A stretch of DNA of 59,471 nt from an uncultured Acetatifactor sp. (GTDB taxonomy: Bacteria; Bacillota; Clostridia; Lachnospirales; Lachnospiraceae): the NCBI GenBank assembly GCA_947586055.1, contig CANPXL010000018.1, positions 1 through 59,471 on the forward strand, written 5' to 3'. The translations under genes and the position numbers were made by a program. Positions 34,301-43,249 of the stretch are shown here, piece by piece. The notes under the pieces were generated by a model. It had not been told where the DNA came from and did no database searches. It saw nothing but the letters and a program-made list of their open reading frames with translations. Numbering within the stretch: position 1 is the stretch's first letter; each line of letters begins with the position of its first letter.

Positions 34301-34991
34301 GAGGGAGAACGCCGAAAGGCCTGCCGCCGCACAGACCTATGACCGGGACCGAGGCGGGAACTCAGTAAAGGGGCTCAGGTCGGAGCGGCTGATTCAGGAT
34401 ATTAGGATTTCCCGTATGTTGGAACATTTTTCGGGTCTGACCGTCTCTGAGGATAGTGTGAAATTGGGCCGAATCGGGCTTGCGCCGGAGACGGCGGATT
34501 CCGGCTCGGACCGGCGCCTCTTCCCGGACGGAAATCTGGGGATGGGGCAGTTTCGCGAAGAAGCGGTTTCTCCCACACCAAAGAACCGGTTTCTCAGGGC
34601 AGATGACGGGGGGACGGACGAAAGCGGGTATGCCGCTGTCGATTGGGAACTGCTTCCCGAAAACGGGAGAGAGAGCGGAGCCGTGAAACCGCAGGAAAGC
34701 GGGGCCGGGGAGATTCGGAATCTTCGCTCTCTGGTGGTAAGGCAGGATTCCGTGAAGCAGGAGCAAACGAGGCAGCAGGAGCGTCAGGAGAGCCAGCGTC
34801 AGCTTTTGATGCAGCTCCAGAATCAGAACAGGCAGCAGGAAGACGCTATCCGTATTATGGAGAAGCGCCAGGAGGAACTGCAGACACAGCTTAAGGAGCC
34901 GAAGCTGACCTGGGAGGAACTGGAGAAAAGGGTGATAGAACGGCTTCAGGGGCAGCTTCGCATGGAGCGGATGCGCAGAGGACTTTTGTAG
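31353..34991 (+). CDS. Long coiled-coil protein with internal repeats, candidate tape measure
   Basis: A 1212-residue, very charged, almost wholly helical protein. AGGAGG sits 9 bp before TTG 31353; ATG 31377 with AAGGGA is an alternative start. Residues about 417-735 hold two copies of a module of about 186 residues: SPEQ-RK-EIRK, ITRFIRS-QEEILR, LLWQTASQMRPGELEQAL, then GEGQTLTHI-type linkers that recur four times. The copies are close at DNA level too (offset about 557 bp). The C-terminus is Gln-rich coiled coil (QQERQESQRQLLMQLQ). Position between tube/assembly genes and the LysM/hub genes is where tape-measure proteins sit in contractile phages, so it may set tube length. No hydrophobic pore segments are seen. 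Confidence 0.6.
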   Translation: MRVLREDRMRRGSVLSDTVGKTSLFVKGIIEKYGQGEKYVFDPVSFVYLLPTAAPTEEETPKRDEERAREYVLREKETVRLITNSVRSREFAVHLKERAVMPSPQELLWRKAGKEQTICQVRELVQKCREFERELLQMQDASKEMAQSPDKPESQSAAQDSGRRKEKSLNQNSDRRKERSQEPDLDPTEIFRIGRDMEREEGEQAAIGRFHEEIEGLEKNLVLWQETGVSRDAFYQAKTARSVERLLKERRILEQELEYRLFDQVRLLCAEHVQREAVESADAHEGQAEYTGAGESTVRTEGPDSGRDSEERERFRERLTQVWQFLTGWEEPGEGSYAEEPESGKPVAKSLEETLQLLGEHPEMTTEQFEEGQTLTHIRQDDPESMGILKELREKIQKGHLSEAQGEITEAYQGGRPENIKSPEQVRKDEIRKEEITRFIRSRQEEILRIGEGEILRGGPEHRRVYLLSLILRESDADIASIETLTKRLQENAGFAAADVLEKAAAGQTFDLLWQTASQMRPGELEQALKRLEEGQTLTHIRQDNPESVGLLEELRERIQKGSPSEVQGKSSEGYQGEHPEQDTDIERLGEGQPLTHIPQDNPESIKSPEQIRKEEIRKKKITRFIRSGQEEILRMGEEEIQRAVPELQRAYLLSAILREFDESMSGIETLTERLQESEGTGAVDALTEAATGQTFKLLWQTASQMRPGELEQALKRLGEGENLTHIWQAAPEMKGLLAARETMELLEELRRESQKASLKKDRQESEAQEKFLRELVETSPGDTLGRKQAMWEAMDRAGTLLEKKHQMQWFSGLLKETDPSRLAESLEIREIKQILHEIELLEELPQEFPERLLEVQRRLAGGMSLKEIDRAEARLEERCPAGTERERWVQKILLRIRSERLRQYAEQDFRRLLQVTDDRRHESFPGTFWSEVSENIGITTLIGRLNPQETGRLETWMRKWKGAPGVIARAERLLAGKLSPAERENAERPAAAQTYDRDRGGNSVKGLRSERLIQDIRISRMLEHFSGLTVSEDSVKLGRIGLAPETADSGSDRRLFPDGNLGMGQFREEAVSPTPKNRFLRADDGGTDESGYAAVDWELLPENGRESGAVKPQESGAGEIRNLRSLVVRQDSVKQEQTRQQERQESQRQLLMQLQNQNRQQEDAIRIMEKRQEELQTQLKEPKLTWEELEKRVIERLQGQLRMERMRRGLL

Positions 34992-35007
34992 AACGAGGAG
35001 ATAGAGA

Positions 35008-35718
35008 ATGCCAGCATTGGGTGCGCTCGGAGCATTGAATATAACCAGCATGTTGCCGGAAAATCTGAAGAAGGCAAAAATAGAGGTGTTGGATGAGCGG
35101 GGGAGAAAATCCAGAGAGATCGAGGTGCTTTTTAACCCGTCTCAATATACGCTGCAGGATTCCGCAAAATATTCCACGAGGCCAAGGCCCGGCTCGGATG
35201 TCCCGCAGATGGCCTTTATAGGCGGGAATGCCACTACCTTGCAGGTGGAGCTGTTTTTTGACACCAGTCCGATCCTGACCACCACCGTCCTGACCAGCGC
35301 GAAAGCCACGGATGTGTCCAAAAAGGTGAAGGATTTCGAGGAACTGGTATATATCAAGGGAAATCTGCATGCGCCGCCTTCCGTAAAATTTAAATGGGGC
35401 TCTCTGTCTTTTAAGGGCGTGGTTACAGACGTAAAGAGCACCTACACCAAGTTTACGGAAAGCGGTATGCCGATTCAGGCCCGTGTGGAATTGTCGCTTA
35501 TGTCCTGCTATTCTTCCGGAGAGAAAAAACGGAAGAGTCCCTTTGAATCTCCCGATCGGACAAAGTGCAGGATGATTCGGGAGGATTGCAGTATCTGGGA
35601 TATTGCGCTGAATGAATATGGGGATGTATCCAAGTGGAAGGTGATCGCCAGGGCAAATAATCTGGCGGATCCTCTGCATATCCCGCCCGGAACCATTATC
35701 AAAGTGCCCGCGTTGTAA
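35008..35718 (+). CDS. LysM-containing baseplate protein (Afp7-like)
   Basis: A 236-residue baseplate adaptor. The N-terminal CIS-specific part shows EVLFNPSQYTLQDSAKYS, FDTSPI and GVVTDVKSTYTKFTESGMPI. The last 50 residues are a LysM-like module (DCSIWDIALNEYGDVSKWKV; NLADPLHIPPGTIIKVPAL). In Afp/PVC this protein joins the tube to the hub. GAGGAG lies upstream, 16 bp after the previous gene. Confidence 0.92.
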   Translation: MPALGALGALNITSMLPENLKKAKIEVLDERGRKSREIEVLFNPSQYTLQDSAKYSTRPRPGSDVPQMAFIGGNATTLQVELFFDTSPILTTTVLTSAKATDVSKKVKDFEELVYIKGNLHAPPSVKFKWGSLSFKGVVTDVKSTYTKFTESGMPIQARVELSLMSCYSSGEKKRKSPFESPDRTKCRMIREDCSIWDIALNEYGDVSKWKVIARANNLADPLHIPPGTIIKVPAL

Positions 35719-35760
35719 TAGGAAATGTAAGGGTACCGCCCCGACAGCAGGGAGGTCTGT

Positions 35761-36840
35761 ATGGCAGGTTTCATGACGGATGTCTACACTTATGACGCTC
35801 TTGCAAATAAATATGGAAATTTCCAGGTGCCGGCCTTTGAATTGTGCATCAACGGCAGGGATGCGGTGAATGAACTGAATTTGTCTGTTCTGTCCATGGA
35901 TGTCTCTCTGTCCGGTACGGAAGCCAGTACGGCGGTGATCCGGCTGGGAGGCGTGTATGATCCGGAAAAAAGAAGCTTTGACAGCAAGGTCAAGAACAAG
36001 TTCCGGCTGGGGACAATCGTGGAGATTGGCATAGGCTATCTCTCGGAGATCCGGAAGGTGCTGAAAGGGTTTGTGGCGGTGCTGGGCGCTGAATTTTCGG
36101 AGGAAGCCTGTCTTGTGGTAACCATTATGGATGTGCGCAGACTGATGATGATAAACGGTACTCATCACAAGCTGTACAACGTAAAAAATTATTCGGATGC
36201 GGTCAGGTCCGTTCTGGGCGAATATTCCAAGCTGTGCCGCGCCGACATAGACGCCACCAGCGACAATCTGGACAGACCTCTCTCTCAGCAGTCCACGGAT
36301 TACGATTTTATCACAAAGGAGCTGATCGGGAAAGGTCTTTGCGAGAGGGAATTTCTCGTGGTGGGAGATACGGCGTATTTCCGCAGGCCGCGCAAGGAGA
36401 CCCGGCCGGTCTGTTCGCTGGAGTACGGGCGGGAGCTGTGGTCGTTTCAGATGGAATGTTCTTATGTGGATCTGGAGATAGAGGTGACCGGCTATAACCA
36501 GGAGGAGCAGAAACCCTATATCGGAAAGGCGAAGGCCAGGAGCAGGGAGCCGATCAGCTCTCTTTGGGCAAAGACGCCGGTGTCCAATATCATAGATGAG
36601 GAGGCGGACAGCCAGAACAAGGTGAACGCCCGCGCGCAGATCTTTGCCAATATGCAGATGGCGGACGGCCAGAATGGCAGAGGAACCTGTGTAGGACTGC
36701 CGGAGCTGGTTCCGGGCAGATTCGTGGAGGTGTCGAAACTGGAGGCTATGGCGAACAGGAAGTACTACCTGAAACGTGTGAACCACAGGATAAACGAGGA
36801 AGGATTTATCACGGAATTTGAGACGGGGGGATGGGCCTGA
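35761..36840 (+). CDS. Baseplate hub protein, gp27/late-control-D-like (Afp8 N-terminal half)
   Basis: A 359-residue hub protein. The pattern DVSLSGTEASTAVIRLGGVY, IGIGYLSEIRKVLKGFVAVL, then LSQQSTDYDFITKEL is that of gpD/gp27/VgrG N-terminal barrels; a QSTDYDF-type stretch is the family hallmark. The C-terminus LVPGRFVEVSKLEAMANRKY completes it. In Afp and PVC hub and spike are one polypeptide; here the spike is a separate gene overlapping by 1 bp. Confidence 0.9.
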   Translation: MAGFMTDVYTYDALANKYGNFQVPAFELCINGRDAVNELNLSVLSMDVSLSGTEASTAVIRLGGVYDPEKRSFDSKVKNKFRLGTIVEIGIGYLSEIRKVLKGFVAVLGAEFSEEACLVVTIMDVRRLMMINGTHHKLYNVKNYSDAVRSVLGEYSKLCRADIDATSDNLDRPLSQQSTDYDFITKELIGKGLCEREFLVVGDTAYFRRPRKETRPVCSLEYGRELWSFQMECSYVDLEIEVTGYNQEEQKPYIGKAKARSREPISSLWAKTPVSNIIDEEADSQNKVNARAQIFANMQMADGQNGRGTCVGLPELVPGRFVEVSKLEAMANRKYYLKRVNHRINEEGFITEFETGGWA

Positions 36841-37616
36841 TGGGCGTTTTTGACGAGCTGTTTGGCAGCACGGACAACCGGAAGATCGGGGAAGTTCCGG
36901 GAATCATCACCGGTCTGGTAAAGGAAAACTGGAGCAAGGAGCATCCGGGGATGGTGAAGGTGGAGTATTTTCTGGGAGAAAAGGGCAAGAATCTCACCGG
37001 CTGGGTCCCCGTTATGGTGCCCTACGCCGGAAAGGAGTTTGGTTCCTATGCGCTTCCGGAGGTGGGGGCCGAAGTGGTGCTGGCGTTTCAGAGAGGCAAC
37101 CGCAATTGTCCCATCGTTCTGGGATGTATCTGGAACAAACAGTCGGCCCTGCCGAAGAACACGGCCAATGAGAAAAATACGATCAAAAAACTGTTGACGA
37201 AGGGCGGCTGTGAGATCCAGATCCAGGAGGAGGACAAGAAGGAGCAGATCCTGATCCATACGCCCAAGGGACTGAAGCTTTTGATAGAGGATCAGAATGA
37301 GACGCTGGAACTTGGCGACAAGGCCGGGAAAAACAAGATCACTTTGGACACAAAGAATGGGAAAATGACGCTTTTGGCGGATAAAAGCATGGAATTTAAG
37401 GTGGGCGGCAGCGCCATGCTGTCTCTGGACGGCAGTTCCAGGGCGGTACAGATCAAGGGCGGCAAGATTACATGCAACGCGGATCAAAGCGTAGAGATAA
37501 AGGGGCAGACGGCGAAGCTGGAAGGGACCTCCACAGAGGTAAAGGGCTCGGGAGCTTTAAAGCTGGAGGCAAGCGGAACGGCTCAGCTGAAAGGAGCCAT
37601 GGTGCAGATCAACTAG
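36840..37616 (+). CDS. Spike protein, gp5/VgrG C-terminal-like (Afp8 C-terminal half)
   Basis: A 258-residue protein coupled to the hub gene (TGATG); an in-frame ATG at 36831 is also possible. Residues 15-100 form the gp5 OB-fold (IGEVPGIITGLVKENWSKEH; GWVPVMVPYAGKEFGSYALP; VVLAFQRGNRNCPIVLG). The rest is a run of short strands typical of the triple beta-helix needle (KITLDTKNGKMTLLADKSME; KGGKITCNADQSVEIKGQTA). It forms the trimeric spike under the tube and carries the PAAR-like tip. Confidence 0.92.
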   Translation: MGVFDELFGSTDNRKIGEVPGIITGLVKENWSKEHPGMVKVEYFLGEKGKNLTGWVPVMVPYAGKEFGSYALPEVGAEVVLAFQRGNRNCPIVLGCIWNKQSALPKNTANEKNTIKKLLTKGGCEIQIQEEDKKEQILIHTPKGLKLLIEDQNETLELGDKAGKNKITLDTKNGKMTLLADKSMEFKVGGSAMLSLDGSSRAVQIKGGKITCNADQSVEIKGQTAKLEGTSTEVKGSGALKLEASGTAQLKGAMVQIN

Positions 37617-37634
37617 GCAGCGCGGAGGTTAGCG

Positions 37635-38054
37635 ATGACGGAACGGGAAAAAGTAAAAGGGTTTCTGGGGACGGGATTTCATTTTCCCATTGAGGTAGAG
37701 GAAGCCACCGGCAGGATGAAGGAGGTCTCTCTGGAAGAGGATATTAAACAGGCGATATGGATCATCCTGATGACCCGGAAGGGGGAGCGGGTGATGCGTC
37801 CTGATTTTGGATGCGACATTTACGATTATGCCTTTGAGACCACGGACTACACGACGCTTGTCCAGATGGAAAACGCGGTCAGTGAAGCGCTGATCCGCTG
37901 GGAGCCGCGCATTACGGATATAACCGTCAGAGTAAACAACGAACAGGAGCGGGAAGGCGTGCTGCTGATAGAGATCAGCTATCTTGTGCGCAATACCAAC
38001 AATCCGTTTAATTTAGTCTATCCTTATTACATCAATGAAGGAACGGGAGCATAG
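37635..38054 (+). CDS. Baseplate wedge protein gp25/gpW-like (Afp9)
   Basis: A 139-residue protein with the gp25 core, including IKQAIWIILMTRKGERVMRP, DFGCDIYDYAFE and an alternating strand end. gp25 starts sheath polymerisation at the baseplate. GGAGG lies before ATG. It is positioned between spike and gpJ-like genes as in other contractile systems. Confidence 0.95.
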   Translation: MTEREKVKGFLGTGFHFPIEVEEATGRMKEVSLEEDIKQAIWIILMTRKGERVMRPDFGCDIYDYAFETTDYTTLVQMENAVSEALIRWEPRITDITVRVNNEQEREGVLLIEISYLVRNTNNPFNLVYPYYINEGTGA

Positions 38055-38071
38055 GGGCAGGAGGATACCTT

Positions 38072-41011
38072 ATGAAAGACTGGAAGGGAAAAGCTGGAAC
38101 CGGTGAGGAAATCATTCATAACATTCAGACCGTCGCCGCCAATTATACGCCGGAATGGAATTTCAGCATGGAGGATCCGGATATTGGCTCCGCCGTAGCT
38201 TATGTGTATGCCGACATGACAGAGGACACCGTCCGTCAGCTGCGACGGCTGGGGTATAAGAACCGTCTGGCTTTCTTTAACAGTCTGGGGGCGGAGCAGC
38301 GCTGCGCCGTGCCGGCCAGAGGTTTTGCGGTCTTTGAACTTGTTGCCGGAGCGCCGGAAGGGACGGAGGTGGACGCCTGTACCGGTGTGACTGCCGATGT
38401 TTCGGAGGAGGAAGGGGATATCCGGTTCGAGACAGGGGAGGATCTTTATGTGACGCCGGCCCAGCCGTCCTGTCTGTATCTGACGGACGGCAGAAAGGAT
38501 GGCATTTACAGGCTTTCCGGGGATCTCTCACAGCAGACGGAGCCGATCACTCTGTTTCGTGAGAAAGGAGAGAACCTGCAGAGCCACGAGCTGATCCTGG
38601 CCCATGATGAAATACTGGGGATCCGGGGAGAAGCTTATGTGGAAATCAGTTTTTACGTCCGTCCGGGGCAGCTGCTGGAGGAACGGCTGCTGCGAAGTCT
38701 GACGGAGCCTGAGACAACGGAATTTTCGTATTGGGCGGGAGAAAGCTGGCAGAATTTTGGCGGGGCTTCCGTCTATCAGGGCAGACTGCTCCTGCACAAG
38801 AGCGCCGCAATGCCCTCCTTTGAGAAGTTCGACTTTGGGGAAGAGACGAGCAGTTTTGCGATCCGCTGCCGCGTCAGCAATATTGAGGCCTCCGGGCAGA
38901 TCCTTGTAAGGGAGATCCGCCTGAAGAGCCGGGGCGTGAACCTTCTGCCGCAATATCTGTACGCGGGGGAGACAGAATGTACCCGGACGGAATTCATGCC
39001 CTTTGGAGAGCGGCTGAATCTGTATGATGAGGTATATTTCGGCTCCGATGAGGTCTTTACCAAGAGGGGCGCGCAGGTATCCATGACCTTCCGTCTGGAC
39101 TATGTGCAGGTGCCTCTGGAGACCACGGAAGAGGAACAGCCGGTGGAATGGAAATGGGTGATGAACCGTTCCGAATTCCGTCCGGATCCGGAATACGACA
39201 TCACGGTGGATGAAGTGATATGGGAGTATTACAACGGAAGCGGATGGAGCCGTCTGTTTGCCGGAAGGGAATACAGCGACATGTTCAACGCTGGGATGGG
39301 AGGACTGAGCCAGCAAAAGACCCTGACCTTCGTATGTCCCCGGGATATTGCCCCCGTGTTGGTAAATTCCTGTGAGACCTGCTATATCCGCGCCCGTATT
39401 TTGAAGCTGAACAACATGTTTAAGATAAAGGGGAAGTACATCGTACCTGTGATCGGAAACCTGCTGCTGTCCTACTATTATCAGGAAACCGGGAGGAAAC
39501 CGGAAATACTGAGACTGGAGAACAATCTGAAAAGAATCTTGTATCGGGAGGAAGATATGGAGGACGGGGAAGAGCCTGTTCCTCTGATCACAGGACTGTC
39601 TGAAAAAGAGAAGGCTTTGTATATCGGTTTTGAGACGCCGCCCGTCGGCACTCCGATCCGGATGTTGTGGGTAATGGAAGATATCCTGGCCGGAGAGAGG
39701 GGAAGCATCACCTGGGAGTATGAGACAGGGAAGGGGTTTCGGGAGATGAATCTGGCGGACCTGACGGATCACTTATCCCGGACCGGGCTGATCACATTTG
39801 CAGGACAGCAGGATTTCTGCAAGGTGTCCCGTTTCGGAGAGGAACGGTACTGGATCCGGCTGAGGGATGAGGGCGGTTTTTATTCCGTCAGGAACGCGCG
39901 GACGGAATATCCCGTTTTGCGGAAAATATGGATGAACGCGGTGGAGATCCGCCACATGGACCGGGAGGAGACGGAAAGCTTTACGCTGGATCAGTATGAG
40001 GAAGACTGCAGCTTTAAGCTGCTGCACGGCAACATCGATAAGATATCGGTGGAGGTACTGGAAGGCAGCGACGAAGAGGAACGCTGGACGGTCTGGGAAG
40101 AGGTATCGGATCTGGAAGCATGGCCGGGGAACGCAAGCGTCTGTCAGGTGGATCGGACGGAAGGAATCGTCCGGTTCGGAGACGGTCTTCACGGCAAGGT
40201 TCCGGCTTTCGGAAAGACGCAGGGTATCCGGGTACATTATAAGTGCGGCGGAGGATCCCGAGGAAATGTGGCTCAGGGGCAGGTTTCCAAGTTAAATCAG
40301 ACGCTTGGGTTTGTTCAGACGGTCTCCAATCCCATGGATCTGTGGGGAGGGCTGGATGTGGAGACTCCGGAGGAAGCCATGAAGCGTTTCAGCGCAAGGC
40401 TGCGGCACTGGGATCGGGCGGTCACGGCCAGAGATTATGAGGAACTGGCGATGGAAGCATCCAGAGCGCTTAAGAAGGTCCGCTGCTTTGGCGGGAAAAA
40501 CGACAGAGGGGAAAGAGAACCGGGAGCGGTGACGCTGGTGATATATCCGCAGAAGTATCTGAGGGATAAAAGCTTCTTCTGTTCCGTGCGGGATGAAATC
40601 CTCCGGTATCTGGGCCCCAGAATGGACCAGGGAATTCTGGAGCGGGGACAGTTCTATGTGGTGGAGCCGAAAATGGTGGAGATACAGGTGAAGGCGGAGG
40701 TGACCGTCTCCGGATTTCAGACTGTTTTTCAGATGCGGCGCCGGGTCGGAGAGCGCATTCGGGCCTTTCTGGATCCCATAAAAGGTCATTTTGACGGAGA
40801 AGGCTGGGAAATCGGCCAGCTGCCCAATATGCTCCAGATACAGAATATTTTGAAGGATATCCCTGAAATCGTATGGATATCCAGGATTTACCTGCTTGCG
40901 TTCGTCAACGGGCCCAAAGGAAAGCAGGAGGCGGATCTGGAGCAGATCCGCAGACATCCCTATGTCCTTCCCGTCTGCGGGGATGTGGATGTAGCGGTGA
41001 CGGTACACTGA
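38072..41011 (+). CDS. Baseplate protein, gpJ/gp6-like, large (Afp11-type)
   Basis: A 979-residue wedge protein. The N-terminus has YTPEWNFSMEDPDIGSAVAY, as in eCIS baseplate proteins. The C-terminal third is the gpJ module (GIVRFGDGLHGKVPAFGKTQ; GSRGNVAQGQVSKLN; ETPEEAMKRFSARLRHWDRA; VTARDYEELAMEAS) with an end that meets the sheath initiator (IGQLPNMLQIQNILKDIPEI). The middle 350 residues are beta-rich insertions, perhaps exposed decoration. It starts 17 bp after gp25. Confidence 0.9.
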   Translation: MKDWKGKAGTGEEIIHNIQTVAANYTPEWNFSMEDPDIGSAVAYVYADMTEDTVRQLRRLGYKNRLAFFNSLGAEQRCAVPARGFAVFELVAGAPEGTEVDACTGVTADVSEEEGDIRFETGEDLYVTPAQPSCLYLTDGRKDGIYRLSGDLSQQTEPITLFREKGENLQSHELILAHDEILGIRGEAYVEISFYVRPGQLLEERLLRSLTEPETTEFSYWAGESWQNFGGASVYQGRLLLHKSAAMPSFEKFDFGEETSSFAIRCRVSNIEASGQILVREIRLKSRGVNLLPQYLYAGETECTRTEFMPFGERLNLYDEVYFGSDEVFTKRGAQVSMTFRLDYVQVPLETTEEEQPVEWKWVMNRSEFRPDPEYDITVDEVIWEYYNGSGWSRLFAGREYSDMFNAGMGGLSQQKTLTFVCPRDIAPVLVNSCETCYIRARILKLNNMFKIKGKYIVPVIGNLLLSYYYQETGRKPEILRLENNLKRILYREEDMEDGEEPVPLITGLSEKEKALYIGFETPPVGTPIRMLWVMEDILAGERGSITWEYETGKGFREMNLADLTDHLSRTGLITFAGQQDFCKVSRFGEERYWIRLRDEGGFYSVRNARTEYPVLRKIWMNAVEIRHMDREETESFTLDQYEEDCSFKLLHGNIDKISVEVLEGSDEEERWTVWEEVSDLEAWPGNASVCQVDRTEGIVRFGDGLHGKVPAFGKTQGIRVHYKCGGGSRGNVAQGQVSKLNQTLGFVQTVSNPMDLWGGLDVETPEEAMKRFSARLRHWDRAVTARDYEELAMEASRALKKVRCFGGKNDRGEREPGAVTLVIYPQKYLRDKSFFCSVRDEILRYLGPRMDQGILERGQFYVVEPKMVEIQVKAEVTVSGFQTVFQMRRRVGERIRAFLDPIKGHFDGEGWEIGQLPNMLQIQNILKDIPEIVWISRIYLLAFVNGPKGKQEADLEQIRRHPYVLPVCGDVDVAVTVH

Positions 41012-41074
41012 ACGGCAGGCCGAAAGAGACCGCGCCGTATTTCTGATAAAGGAATCTGAGTAAGGAGGGGCGTT

Positions 41075-43177
41075 ATGCTGCCGGATATACATCTTGACCA
41101 GATGACGTTCGACGAAATGGTGGAACGGGCAAAAAACAGAATCGTGGGTTTTTATCCGGGGTGGACGGATTTCAACTATCACGACCCGGGGATTACGCTG
41201 ATCGAGCTGTTTGCGTGGCAGAAAGAGATCCAGCAGTATGAGATGGATCACATCGGCGACTACCATAAACGCAAATATCTGCAGCTGATCGGGACGGATA
41301 TCCGGCACCGGACGGCGGCCAAATGTTATGTGACGGCAGAGCCGGAGACTTCCGTTCTGCTTCCGGAGGGCAGCAGGATGGAAGCTGACGGTGTGATCTT
41401 TGAAACGCTGGAGGAACAGCAGCTGCCGGCGGTTTTTATCAAAAGCTGCTTTGGGCGTTTGGAAGAAAACGTCAGTTTTCTGGATGGAGAACAAATGTCC
41501 CTGGGGCATTCGCTTTCGTTTTATCCCTTCGGAAGACAGGCACAGGCGGGAACCTGCCTGTATCTGGAACTGTCCGATAGAATCCCGATCGAAAAAAAGA
41601 CCGCTCTTACCATACGGGTCAGCAGACAGGAAACGTGTCGGAGAAATCCGGCGGATGCCGATACGATCTTACTGGCGAAGCTGAGCTTTTCCTATTGGAA
41701 CGGAGAGCGGTACGAGCCTGTGGAACTGTTTAGGGACGAAACATTTGGACTTCTGTTTGACGGCCAGATCGTGTTCCGGCTCCACAGTCCCATGGAGAAA
41801 GGCTCCGTGGATGGGAGGGAAGGATATTTTTTGCGGATACGCATGGAAGAGGGACAGTATGAGGCGCCTCCCGCGCTGAGCTTTCTGGACCTGAACACGG
41901 TCCGCGTTCAACAGAAAGAGACGGTGGCAAAGTGGCTGCCGGCCGTGAAGCTGTCCGGAGAAAACGCGCTGTTGTCCGAACATTCTCTGTGCGCCCGCGG
42001 AACGATCCGGGTGTTCTCCTTGAGGGAGGGATATTACCGTCAGGAGGAAGTTCTGGAGAGAACGGCGGATCCGGATTCCGGCAGAGTTACGATCCGGATC
42101 GCGGCGGATCCGGACGATCGGGAACAGGCTGCCCTTTCTGCAGACACCTATTGGATTGCGGCGGACAATGGAGAGGACTGGTATCGGGGACACAGTATTT
42201 TGGGAGTGGGACATGGGTTTCCCGGCGAGAGTTTTTTCCTGGATGACGAAGCCGTATCTTGTGATGACGTGGAGATTTTGGTGGAAGAGACAGATCGGCC
42301 CGGGCAATATCGAAAGTGGGAAAGGCGGGAGGATTTTTCCGCCTCCGGGCCGCAGGACCCGCACTTCAGCGTGGACGGCATGACAGGGCGGATCCGTTTC
42401 GGAGACGGGATACGCGGCATGGCTCCGGAGGGCCGGATCTTTCTGGTGTCTTACGCAAGGACGCTGGGAAGCGGCGGGAATATAAAGGCGGAGCGGATCG
42501 CCCGGGCGCCGGATCAGGAGCAACTTGCGGTGTCTAACCTCTGGGATGCTTATGACGGGCGGGACGAGGAGTCCATACAGGAGGCTTTCGCCCGGGTGCG
42601 CAGGACATTGGCCCAATCCAAAAACCTTGTGACGACCCTGGATTACGAGCAAAGAGTCCGGTCCACTCCGGGGCTTCGGATTGAGAGCTGTAAAGCCTTT
42701 TACCGTGTAAAGGACGGACAGAAACAGGCCGATCGGGAGCTGTCCATCGTGGTAAAGCCTTACAGTCTGGAGAAACAGCCGAAATTGTTCCCGGTGTATA
42801 CCCGGAATATCCTGCGCCATATCGAGAAGAAACGGCTTCTCGGTGTACGGATCAGACTTCTTTCACCGGTGTATATCCGGTTGTCCGTATACTTGGAAGT
42901 GGAGGTCTATCCGCACTATCATTTGGCGGAAAGCACCGTGGAGCATGCGGTGGAGGAATATCTTGCACCGATGCGGGAAGAGTTCGGCAAAACGGTCTCC
43001 TACAGCGGCCTGTACGGGTATGTTGACCGGCTGGACTGTGTGTGCGGCATCCGCTCTCTGATGCTGGAAGCAAAGGGAAATGATGTCCGGAGAAATACCT
43101 ACGGCGATTTGATCCTTCCGGGGAACGGTATCGCGGACGAGATAGAGGTCCAATGTTCCTGCAGCATTCAGGCGTAG
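41075..43177 (+). CDS. Second gpJ-like baseplate protein (Afp12-type)
   Basis: A 700-residue paralogue of the previous protein. The N-terminus FDEMVERAKNRIVGFYPGWT followed by DFNYHDPGITLIELFAWQ is the eCIS version, and the gpJ core repeats downstream (GRIRFGDGIRGMAPEGRIFL; LGSGGNIKAERIARAP; DEESIQEAFARVRRTLAQSK; LVTTLDYEQRVRST). The insertion is smaller than in the 979-residue protein. The two together form the wedge heterodimer. GGAGG lies before ATG. Confidence 0.9.
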   Translation: MLPDIHLDQMTFDEMVERAKNRIVGFYPGWTDFNYHDPGITLIELFAWQKEIQQYEMDHIGDYHKRKYLQLIGTDIRHRTAAKCYVTAEPETSVLLPEGSRMEADGVIFETLEEQQLPAVFIKSCFGRLEENVSFLDGEQMSLGHSLSFYPFGRQAQAGTCLYLELSDRIPIEKKTALTIRVSRQETCRRNPADADTILLAKLSFSYWNGERYEPVELFRDETFGLLFDGQIVFRLHSPMEKGSVDGREGYFLRIRMEEGQYEAPPALSFLDLNTVRVQQKETVAKWLPAVKLSGENALLSEHSLCARGTIRVFSLREGYYRQEEVLERTADPDSGRVTIRIAADPDDREQAALSADTYWIAADNGEDWYRGHSILGVGHGFPGESFFLDDEAVSCDDVEILVEETDRPGQYRKWERREDFSASGPQDPHFSVDGMTGRIRFGDGIRGMAPEGRIFLVSYARTLGSGGNIKAERIARAPDQEQLAVSNLWDAYDGRDEESIQEAFARVRRTLAQSKNLVTTLDYEQRVRSTPGLRIESCKAFYRVKDGQKQADRELSIVVKPYSLEKQPKLFPVYTRNILRHIEKKRLLGVRIRLLSPVYIRLSVYLEVEVYPHYHLAESTVEHAVEEYLAPMREEFGKTVSYSGLYGYVDRLDCVCGIRSLMLEAKGNDVRRNTYGDLILPGNGIADEIEVQCSCSIQA

Positions 43178-43249
43178 CGTGCCCGGAGCCGCGGAAGCTT
43201 CTTTTTCCGGGGATAAAAGGTCTGCCGGACCAAAACGGTGGAGGTTGGT

